This document shows, piece after piece, positions 58,001 through 64,000 of a stretch of DNA of 64,000 nucleotides. Source of the stretch: Chloranthus sessilifolius (taxonomy: Eukaryota; Streptophyta; Magnoliopsida; Chloranthales; Chloranthaceae); NCBI GenBank assembly GCA_021018995.1, contig CM037588.1, forward strand, positions 142,535,725-142,599,724, in the 5' to 3' direction. The position numbers were made by a program, and so were the translations under genes. The stretch's first letter is position 1. Each line of letters begins with the position of its first letter. The notes under the pieces are model-generated. The model was not told the DNA's origin. It was given only the letters and a program-made list of their open reading frames with translations, and did not search any database.

Positions 58001-59625
58001 TTGGTTTGAATCCCCCCTTGATGCCAGTGTAGGGATTTATATCCCGTGCTGGCCTGGCATGTGCTAACGTGGGGCACGCAGATGCCCCTGGGATTAGTCG
58101 GGTGCTCTAAGAGGCCAGGATATACAGGTTATTAACAAATAAAATTAACAAACAAAACATGATGTGATGTATTCGTTATTTCAAAATGAAAAAATATTAT
58201 ACCACATGTATGCATGTATGTTTATATGTTGGTATGAATGTCAAATTTTGGGGTCCTGAGTCACCCAAGGCTGGATTAAGCTTTTAAGGTGCTTCGTGTT
58301 TTAACATTGGCAATAGGCACATACCGGGCTCTTGAACCTCCGTGGCAGGATTGGAGTAAGTGGCACAATAACTAAAGAATGTTGAAGCTACTGCTTTCAC
58401 CTTGGTCCTGCGCTTGTAATGAGAGAAACACAGGGTATTAAGATGTGAGAAAGACCAACGATTATATTGAAGTATTGAACCATAATGCTCCACCCCATAA
58501 AATAAAAAACTAAAATTATGTTGCAGTTTTTTTTAGAGTGCTTAAATCTATATTTTTTGTTTTAAATTTTAACAGATAAAATTTTATTGATAAAGACTTT
58601 GCTTCAATGTTTTAGAATGGAAATAAAACAAATCAACAGTTGGGTCATAGCAGGGCACGGATTGAGTGGGTGAATTCCCACTTTTTGGTAACTTCATTAG
58701 TTTATTTTCATCTTTTATCGACAAAAAGAAGGGGATATGATGGGGCAATGATAGAAACATGGAATATTTTAGTAAGAGTAAATGCTAAATTATATAATTT
58801 ACAATGTCCGCGTTCAAGGAACATGTCATGGAAAATTATGAAGTACGAACCCATCGGTTCCCCAGCTGAAATAAAGTACGCCCCTCCTATATAGAGAATC
58901 ATCTGTTGCATATCCTGCGAACAGATGTAAAATAATTCAAATGAACACAGCTTAGTTCTCTTCAATCAATTTTCTCGGTTAGTTACTTGTTGAGTTAATG
59001 AATGAACCAATTTAGTATGAAAGATTTGACTCAATTAACTCATTTTTTAGTGACTGGCGAATCTCTTAAAGAGTCCTCTCTGTCATCTCTCTACTGATGA
59101 GTGTTTATGGTGCAGACGCATTCAGGGGCATATTCAGAAGGCTGCCGAAAGGGGTTGATTTTATTTTGCCAAAGATTCATGTTTATGGATTCTCCAAGGC
59201 TCCAGATCCTGAGTTTGATTTTCGCGAGGTCAGGTTTAGTTAAAGAGTAAATAGTTTTATTACATTTCTACGGTTCTACCATGAACATTGATATCCAAGT
59301 TAGATATCAATTGATATCCAATCACTCAACAGTCAACACTGTTGACTTTTGAGTGCTTGGACATGTCCTCGGCCGGCGAGACAAATGTTCTTTGATATAA
59401 ATATTTATATAAAATTGTTTCGGTTTTACACTTCTATCTTTGCCTTATTTTCCTCCTCTTAACTGAGTAGTTATTATTGTGCAATTGCAGCGTATAAAAA
59501 CTGTGCTTCATGAGATGATAGGTGATGTAGAAATGTATAGAGTTCGGCTTGTTGCGCCCGGAAAATGGATGCTTTGTGCATCATTCCTCCTTCCAGAAAT
59601 TGTTGCATTAGGAAAAGAAAGTTAA
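38977..59625 (+). CDS. TRM5: tRNA (guanine(37)-N(1))-methyltransferase, TRM5-like (Met-10+ family), nine exons
   Basis: Predicted to methylate N1 of G37, next to the tRNA anticodon, using S-adenosylmethionine; this mark prevents frameshifting. Exons by my reading: 38977-39840, 43639-43737, 50559-50678, 50786-50952, 54432-54502, 56364-56506, 57679-57790, 59116-59228 and 59491-59625. They join in frame to 607 codons, close to the roughly 600 residues usual in plants. Residues 1-45 look like an organellar transit peptide ([20 protein letters not shown], Ser/Phe/Pro-rich). K210-K215 is a lysine run. Met-10 family blocks: '[18 protein letters not shown]' (335-352), '[14 protein letters not shown]' (417-430), SAM-binding 'DVFAGVGP' (442-449), acidic motif 'NDLNP' (464-468), 'MDGRRF' (492-497), catalytic-loop 'NLPN' (516-519) and '[11 protein letters not shown]' near the end. 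The ATG at 38977 is the first in frame. Introns 1, 2 and 4 are swollen by repeats. Dual or organellar targeting is inferred. Confidence 0.94.
40331..40600. repeat. Two-copy tandem repeat, period about 140 bp
   Basis: The stretch 'ctattttcaagtaccaaatg' followed by 'acttcaaattgatrtaaaat' and 'tggtcttatttgaaagctta' occurs at about 40374 and again at about 40514. Confidence 0.85.
40640..41090 (+). mobile_element. 5'-truncated L1-type LINE tail
   Basis: Translation of 40645-40755 gives '[20 protein letters not shown]' and '[14 protein letters not shown]', matching the 'W..WneRN.RiF' block near the C-terminus of plant L1 LINE ORF2. Non-coding 3' sequence with T-rich runs follows. It has the same orientation as TRM5, with only the last part of the element present. 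Confidence 0.65.
42485..42826. repeat. GATACGTATC-rich repeat family, copy 2
   Basis: Begins 'ggtataaattcaaaact' and ends 'gataccttgaatcc', so the ends are weakly inverted. The interior is 'ccgatac', 'tatcggccgaga' and similar units. In TRM5 intron 1. Confidence 0.75.
44721..44900. repeat. Two-copy tandem repeat, period about 88 bp
   Basis: 'tataaagttagtt', 'cgtagtaaaatgggtac' and 'attgacaatcaaatatatat' recur in the same order at 44723 and 44811. Confidence 0.85.
45240..45446. repeat. GATACGTATC-rich repeat family, copy 3, left part
   Basis: 'gatactgatacgtatcgtcc', 'gatacattggtatgtatcgg' and 'gataacgatacgtatcaatt' mark the family. The copy is split by the element at 45447 and resumes at 49690-49736 ('ggacgatacgtatcgg'). 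Confidence 0.75.
45610..46130. repeat. Minisatellite of near-palindromic CCTAGGTAGC units
   Basis: About 15-18 imperfect copies of a 29-30-bp unit containing GCCTAGGTAGCTTACCTAGG and 'cacatacctg'. Because CCTAGG and the flanking bases pair with themselves, most units are near-palindromes. Confidence 0.9.
46412..46522. repeat. Two adjacent perfect hairpins
   Basis: Hairpin 1 has 23-bp perfect arms at 46412-46434 and 46445-46467 with a 10-base loop. Hairpin 2 has 15-bp perfect arms at 46470-46484 (GTCGTAGCTCTTATC) and 46506-46520. Further partly matching copies of these arms follow to about 46575. Confidence 0.9.
46880..48310. repeat. Higher-order repeat, first round
   Basis: A 110-bp unit ('gttgacttttggtcaaacga', 'gagatccaacggtggattta', 'catattgaccagatctt') recurs about seven to eight times to 47720. 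A 580-bp non-tandem tail follows, ending in 'cattttcaataaaac'. The tail's 70-codon open frame is not a recognised gene. Confidence 0.9.
48311..49689. repeat. Higher-order repeat, second round
   Basis: The same 110-bp array plus tail, offset by about 1,405 bp from the first round (compare 47829 with 49234). Divergence between rounds is visible, so the duplication is not recent. Confidence 0.9.
49793..49853. repeat. (GA)n microsatellite
   Basis: About 30 GA units within TRM5 intron 2. Confidence 0.97.
50679..50785 (+). other. TRM5 intron 3, GC-AG type (107 bp)
   Basis: The in-frame junction requires CAG|GCATGT at the donor and TTTTTTCAG at the acceptor, giving '[14 protein letters not shown]' in phase 0. 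The GT donor a few bases on (GTAATT at 50682) would put the next exon out of frame. GC-AG introns are a known minor class of plant introns handled by the major spliceosome. Confidence 0.85.
51541..52140. repeat. Repeat cluster of the 'gtgccacgtgg/ccattggagga' family with (TA)n and (CT)n
   Basis: Related to 59770-60720: 'ccaatggaggacg', 'catggagctctatgtgccac', 'gggtgccacgtggaact'. A unit 'tagacccttggtgtaag' with 'gtactccattggagaacatt' is present twice (about 51805 and 51912; period about 108 bp). Microsatellite tracts lie between the units. Confidence 0.7.
53336..53908. mobile_element. Mutator-like MITE with 9-bp target duplication
   Basis: 573 bp flanked by a perfect 9-bp duplication GTTACCGAT (53327-53335 and 53909-53917). 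The ends are inverted ('tgttgtcaaatcgcttaagc' against the complement of 'gcttaagcagtcacttatga'), and inward blocks 'cgcttaagccat'/'atggcttatgcg' repeat on both sides. No coding capacity. A 9-bp duplication is typical of the Mutator superfamily. Confidence 0.75.
54503..56363 (+). other. TRM5 intron 5 (1.9 kb)
   Basis: Donor T|GTAAGT, acceptor AAACAACAG; phase 1. AT-rich with no element ends that I can identify. The open frames within it are fortuitous. Confidence 0.9.
56507..57678 (+). other. TRM5 intron 6 (1.2 kb)
   Basis: Donor GAG|GTAAAG, acceptor CTTCTCAG. Nothing recognisable inside. Confidence 0.9.
57791..59115 (+). other. TRM5 intron 7 (1.3 kb) with a SINE
   Basis: Donor G|GTATGT, acceptor GGTGCAG; phase 1. 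A SINE lies at 57945-58145. The remainder shows no feature. Confidence 0.9.
57945..58145 (+). mobile_element. tRNA-derived SINE in TRM5 intron 7
   Basis: A-box-like 'tggcgagctggcc' and B-box-like 'ggtttgaatcc' about 45 bp apart. The body then runs through 'ccctgggattagtcgggtgc' to 'ctctaagaggccaggatat' and an A-rich tail. The last block is shared with the SINE at 62793-62968. No clear target duplication, so probably old. Confidence 0.7.
59229..59490 (+). other. TRM5 intron 8 (262 bp)
   Basis: Donor GAG|GTCAGG, acceptor GCAATTGCAG; phase 0. No inserts. Confidence 0.9.
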
Positions 59626-59716
59626 CTGGTAAAGAGACTCCATTGCATTAGTGCGCGGGCGTTTTTTTTTTTTTTTTTTTTTTCTGAAATGGAAACGCCC
59701 GGGCGTTTTGAAGAGA

Positions 59717-59719
<3 letters not shown>

Positions 59720-59763
<44 letters not shown>
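59720..59763. repeat. (TA)n microsatellite in the TRM5 3' flank
   Basis: About 22 TA units, about 95 bp after the stop codon and preceded by a poly-T run (59662-59684). The 3' UTR may be short or run into this repeat. Confidence 0.95.
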
Positions 59764-59765
<2 letters not shown>

Positions 59766-59769
59766 AAAA

Positions 59770-60118
59770 TGGTTGTGTGCCCCGACATGACACAAATGCC
59801 CCAATGGTCCACTTGGAGTAAGGTTGTTTTCTTTATAACCATCTTTGAATTTTTTTTGAAAATTCATCTCCACTGTGTTTTTTTTTCTTGAAATCTTGAC
59901 TATTAAAATCAATTAAACTTTGACTTTTTCCTTTTTTTTTTTTTTTTGAAAAATTGATCTAAACAATGCATCCGAGTTCCACGTGGCACCGTAATAGTGT
60001 TTGGGTGCCACGTGCAGCACGCGTGCATTGTTTACATCAATTTTTTTTTACAAAAATAAAATGTAGAAGTCAACCATTGACTGATTTTAGTGGTTCAGAT
60101 TTGAAGGCCTAAAAAACA
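59770..60118. repeat. Fold-back repeat centred near 59985
   Basis: 'gttccacgtggcacc' pairs with 'gggtgccacgtgcagc' around the centre. Flanking 'atctaaacaatgca'/'tgcattgtttacat' and T-rich/A-rich arms extend it outward, with 'catctccact' at 59862 answered by 'ggtggagatgag' at 60121. Confidence 0.7.
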
Positions 60119-60278
60119 CATGGTGGAGATGAGTTTTATTTATTTATTTATTTTTTATTGTTTAAAAAGTGATCTAAACAATGCACCCGAGCTCCACGTG
60201 GCATCAAAACACTTCTTGGTGCCACGTGGTGGAGCTTGGATGACGCCCACCGTCCTCTATTGGAGGACGGAACACACA

Positions 60279-60344
<66 letters not shown>

Positions 60345-60590
60345 AGGTTTCTTTCCTCCAATGGAGGACGATGAGCGTCCTCCAAGATCCTACATGGAGC
60401 TCTATGTGGCACTCGGAACACTATTTTGATGTCACATGGAGCACAGGTGCATTGCTTAGATCACCTTTGATTTTTTTTTTTGAAACTCATCTTTACCATG
60501 TATTTCTTTAGCAATGAAATTTGGACCGTTGAAACTAGTTCAAGTTTGACTTGTGATATAAAAATATTTTTTTGGAAATATTTTTTTGGA
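60119..60590. mobile_element. Fold-back element with microsatellite core
   Basis: Arms of about 200 bp face each other across (CT)n(TA)n at 60280-60340. The left arm runs 'gtgatctaaacaatgcaccc', 'gagctccacgtggca' and 'cgtcctctattggaggacgg'. The right arm is the approximate complement, 'ctccaatggaggacgatgag', 'catggagctctatgtggca' and 'gtgcattgcttagatcacc'. No coding capacity. Confidence 0.75.
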
Positions 60591-60728
60591 AATTGAGGAC
60601 GAGTCCTGTTAGGTCCCGTTAAGTCCTCCAATGGAGGACAGTGACCGTCCTCCAAGAGACACATGGAGCTCCATGTAGGATCTTGGAGGATGCTCACCGG
60701 CCTCTATTGGAGGACAAAACCCTTTTCC

Positions 60729-60767
<39 letters not shown>

Positions 60768-60770
60768 TGT
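60591..60770. repeat. Further half-copy of the fold-back family and (GA)n
   Basis: 'gtcctccaatggaggacagt' and 'ctccatgtaggatcttggag' repeat the family text. A (GA)n run at 60730-60765 closes it. Confidence 0.75.
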
Positions 60771-61296
60771 TTATAATGCATGTATAATTATTTTTTTTGT
60801 AGGCGAAGGTATCGAACCTGCAAGTGAAACCTCAAGGTCTCGTCATGGTGCACCTTCCACTTGAGGTCGTAGCCACATGTAAAGGTTGGAATGGTGATAT
60901 AATTAGTGGTCAATAGGGTGGGTAACCCTCCGGTGGGCTTGAGACCCACCCTATGTTGGAGGTTTTTGGCAACAGATTACGGTGCGTGGGATGAGAAAGA
61001 ATGATGTTTTAAAATCCACTGGCATTTCTACTCGGGCCCAGTGAGAACCAATTTGAAGGTTTATTTTTATTGCACACTAAAACCGTCACTATAATATTTA
61101 GCCACAAGATGATTGGATTGGAGTAAATATTTTTGTGATTCTGTAATAATTTACAAGTATCGGAACAAGTTTTTTATGGTGAAAAATAATTAATTCAATG
61201 TTAAAATCTAATTTTCTATATTTTAAAATAATAATATGGATAAATGGGAGGCTCTCAAAATGTGCTTTACTTCGAATTAAATATGATGAGTCCTGC
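60771..61296. other. Intergenic sequence with a possible SINE trace
   Basis: The minus strand of 60788-60890 reads 'gcaggttcgatacc' (B-box-like) followed by an A-rich end, so it could be a SINE fragment. Evidence is thin. Nothing else is recognised. Confidence 0.3.
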
Positions 61297-61500
61297 CTAT
61301 GGTATCAAAATCGGCCTATATTGATACGTATCGGTATCTCGGGAAATTGATACATATAGGTCCTATAACTTGGTATTGGTATCGGTTTGAGCCGAGACTT
61401 TGGGTTGTGTTTTTTTATTTGCAAGGGGTTGATCTGTATCGATATTGGCTCGGTCCTCCAATGACCGATATTGATTTTGTTACCTTGGTCCTACCTACTC
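61297..61500. repeat. GATACGTATC-rich repeat family, copy 4
   Basis: Begins 'ggtatcaaaatcggcc' and carries 'ttgatacgtatcggtatc' and 'tcggtcctcca'. A 51-bp tandem duplication ('gtcctccaatgaccgatayt' and following) spans about 61450-61553. Confidence 0.75.
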
Positions 61501-61559
61501 GCGTCCTCCAATGACCGATACTGATTTTGTTACCTTGGTCCTACCTACTCGCATGATAT

Positions 61560-62783
61560 TTTGGTTAGCCCAGTTAATTGCATTTTTTTCGAGTTGGGTT
61601 GCTGATATTAAAATTAACTAGTCACCCTTTAAAAAATAGCAAAATACCACTATTTTTTTTATCGTTCAAGGTTGGTCTATCTATGCATGTTTATATTATT
61701 GATTCATTAACCTAGGGCATGAATTAGCGCTAGTTATCCTCGCTTTTATACACGAAACCCTTTGAATTCTTCATGTTATTTTTGTCATTTCCATGTTATA
61801 TCTCTCTATCTCTCTCTCTCTCTCTCTCAGCATATTTATCGAGAAACAAAATGGTACACCCCAACCCCTTTAAGGGAAGGACTAATCCGTACGGATGCAC
61901 AAATCATCGGGTAATCTAAGAAAGCTTCGAACTCCAGACCATAGTCACAAAAGTCTAGTTATGCTAAAACTCTCCAAATTAAGATTGTGCCGAATTTTCT
62001 TAAATTTAGCTGATGAGATTAATCATGCATATACATTTATATATTTACATGAATTATGTAACATTGTTATAGAGTTATAGCTTATTTTGTTTATTAAAAA
62101 TATTATTTTAACTTGAAATATGTTATACCACAGATTTATTTATTTTAGTTGTTTCGTAGTTTTTAAAATTTTCTTGAATTTGTTCAAAATTTCTCCAACT
62201 TGTTGAATCCTGGCTGTATCTGACTTTGTTACTATGGTCCAGACCATGTGGGGAAAACCGAGTCTTGAATCATTACACTAGCTACTCCTGTTTATCTCAC
62301 CTCTTTCTCAAACGTCCATCCCAATTTGTAGACAGGTTGAGGACTAACACTATTTGTAGACACAATTAAACACAAGATTAGCCCATCATAGCTTTAATTT
62401 ATTTTATTCATTGCTTCTTGGAATCTTCTTTTATGAGTAACAAAGACTTAAAGATAGATACCTCAAACTAACATAAGAACTAATAATGGTCATTATTTTA
62501 TTTCTATTTATTTGCCATATTTAACCAACATATATGATTTTAAGTCCATTTTAACTTTAATCAACATAAATGGAGATGATACCTTTATTTTTCTCCTCTT
62601 TTAGATAAAGTAAGAAACTACTCTTATGGTTGTCACTATTTTCTTCTCTAATTGAAGTAGTAGTCTTTTTTTAGAATAAAATAAGAAAATACTTGCACTC
62701 CACTCTTTTCTCCATAGCTGAAACAGTAGCCTCTTTATTAGTAGTAACCCATTTACTAAATGTAAGATCGTGTAGAGTAGGGT
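61560..62783. other. Intergenic sequence, nothing recognised
   Basis: AT-rich with a short (CT)n run near 61805-61829. The open frames at 61895-62080 and 62601-62858 show no domain and I do not call them. Confidence 0.45.
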
Positions 62784-62792
62784 GTCCCAACA

Positions 62793-62968
62793 CTTTTTTA
62801 TTTGTGATAATGAGGTATCCGGCCTCTTAGAGTACTTGCCGAAGCCACCGGAGATCACACATATCAGTCGGTAGAGATAAATCCTTGCGAGTGGCCAATA
62901 AGGGGTGAGATTTGAAATCGGAAACTCTACTTCTCAAGGCGTGTTTTTCGCCACTGTGCCAACTCATA
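62793..62968 (-). mobile_element. tRNA-derived SINE with target duplication
   Basis: Flanked by GTCCCAACACTT (62784-62795) and GTCCCAACATTT (62969-62980), a 12-bp duplication with one change. Minus strand: A-box-like 'agttggcacagtggcg', B-box-like 'gatttcaaatctc', then 'ctctaagaggccggatac' and an A-rich tail. The 3' block is shared with the SINE at 57945. Confidence 0.78.
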
Positions 62969-62994
62969 GTCCCAACATTTATACATTGTATAAA

Positions 62995-63429
62995 TGTTTA
63001 GAATTATTTTACAAAGAAATGGTTACTGTAAGCTCTATACGATAAAATTAAAGCAGAAACGATTAACCAAAATTGTACCTCTATCTATGATGCACTGATT
63101 TATGATGTCGAGGTTCGAAGATCTTCAAGTCTCTGCAAACCTTTATGAGATATAGAGATGAATTCTTTAGGCTTATTTCTCTCATATGTTTTTTGTCAGA
63201 CTTAGGACCTCAAGGGATAGAATGACTTTATAATCTCTCTACAATCATTGAGAGATTGTGCGCTAAAATTTAGGTACATGATCTCCCTTTTCAAATAATC
63301 ACTTAACCGTATGGGCAGGATCCCATTTTTCAAAACCTTCTTAACCGTATAGGGCTAATGGGTCAAATCATAGTGAGTCTTAATGTGACAACTGGGTCAC
63401 ACCGGATCTTAAATGAGATCCAGCTAACA
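62995..63429 (-). repeat. 3' LTR of the second copia element
   Basis: About 435 bp, from TGTTTAGAATTATT to GCTAACA on the + strand. The exact left edge is approximate because the partner LTR is not in the window. Confidence 0.65.
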
Positions 63430-63829
63430 TTCTCTTACTTGGCCCATGTTGACACAAAAATTCATTTTAGAAAAGAAAGTTAACGTATGACAATACTCAT
63501 TTTGAAAACAAAAGAAATAAATAAATAAATAAATAAAAGTGATATCTTTCCCATTTTTAGGTTTTGGATAACCTTGTACTCTATTGAATGTTTTTCAAAC
63601 ATATGAATTATCGCGGTTAACCTCTAAATTAATCAGACATTACTATTACAATGCTTTTAGTCTCATCCAACGAGTATTATATGTGGTATAGTGTTTTATG
63701 AATAAGCTTCCAATGCCTATTCTAGGCCCTACTTTATTTGTCAATATGGACAATCTGTCATCATTTTTCTCATGTATACAAGCCTAAATGAGACAGATAA
63801 ACCAAGAATCATTAATAATTAATTGTAAA
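63430..63829. other. Untranslated 3' region of the second copia element
   Basis: AT-rich sequence between the polypurine region and the end of the copia coding part, with a short AAAT microsatellite near 63508-63536. No gene. Confidence 0.5.
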
Positions 63830-64000
63830 TTAAACTTGATGGTGTCATGATGTACATCAAATTCATGAAAAATCAATTAGACCCATATGATCCACATGTT
63901 CTTTATACAATTTGAGCTGTAACTCTTTTGTCATGGGATTCACAATCATTGATGCGATTCTAATTTCCTCAATTAACACCTGATGATTCTGAACACGCTT

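Larger units (their letters stand above)
62995..64000 (-). mobile_element. 3' end of a second Ty1/copia element, cut by the window end
   Basis: An LTR at 62995-63429 is followed by a 'ctcttacttggccc' polypurine region (minus sense). Near 63830-63970 the minus strand encodes the typical C-terminal copia text 'VNPMTKELQLK' and 'YKEHVDHMGLIDF' ahead of a stop. The same ending, 'DSLTKGLPP...KEHVTRMGLVE', occurs at 2944-3000 in the first copia element. Most of the element lies outside the window, so its state cannot be judged. Confidence 0.78.

Overview
This is nuclear DNA from a flowering plant with a repeat-rich genome. It holds one clear host gene, split into nine exons with GT-AG-type introns. 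It also holds plant-type Ty1/copia and Ty3/gypsy chromovirus remains, tRNA-derived SINEs, a LINE tail, hAT- and Mutator-like non-autonomous elements, and many fold-back repeats. I cannot name the species from sequence alone.

Layout. 1-159 is the end of an LTR. 1791-9232 is an old, broken Ty1/copia element on the minus strand with a GGGTA target duplication. 9233-16950 is intergenic DNA with a probable solo LTR (9418-10273), fold-back repeats, a SINE with a perfect 17-bp target duplication (11948-12202), a LINE scrap and a strikingly A-rich block (14520-16250). 17207-29265 is a 12.06-kb, fairly young chromovirus-type gypsy element on the minus strand (CAAAA target duplication). It carries an extra GC-rich, gene-like unit between pol and the 3' LTR. 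29385-37245 is a nest: fold-back repeats interrupted by a hAT-like element and by a solo gypsy LTR (30453-37029, ATACC duplication), which is itself interrupted by a 4.2-kb solo LTR (32527-36745, ATCTT duplication). More fold-back arms run up to the gene promoter.

The host gene is TRM5-like tRNA (guanine-37-N1)-methyltransferase, plus strand, CDS 38977-59625, nine exons and 607 codons by my reading. All junctions keep frame, and one intron uses a GC-AG pair. The gene spans about 20.6 kb because its introns have collected repeats. These include a 4.24-kb LTR-like element with higher-order tandem repeats in intron 2 (45447-49689, GGTAT duplication), a Mutator-like MITE in intron 4 with a 9-bp duplication, and a SINE in intron 7. 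The 3' side (59720-60770) is a cluster of fold-back repeats. The right end holds another SINE and the 3' LTR plus pol tail of a second copia element that runs off the window.

The most unusual signal is a set of short perfect-palindrome arrays inside LTRs. The 17207-29265 element repeats TCGATTAATCGA in both LTRs and again just upstream of a TATA box that precedes its extra gene-like unit. A related LTR (30453-37029) has an array at the matching place, built on a different palindrome, TCGTTCGAACGA. A third LTR-like element (45447-49689) carries an array of a near-palindromic CCTAGGTAGC-type unit. This looks like a recurring, fast-turning regulatory or structural module of these retroelements.
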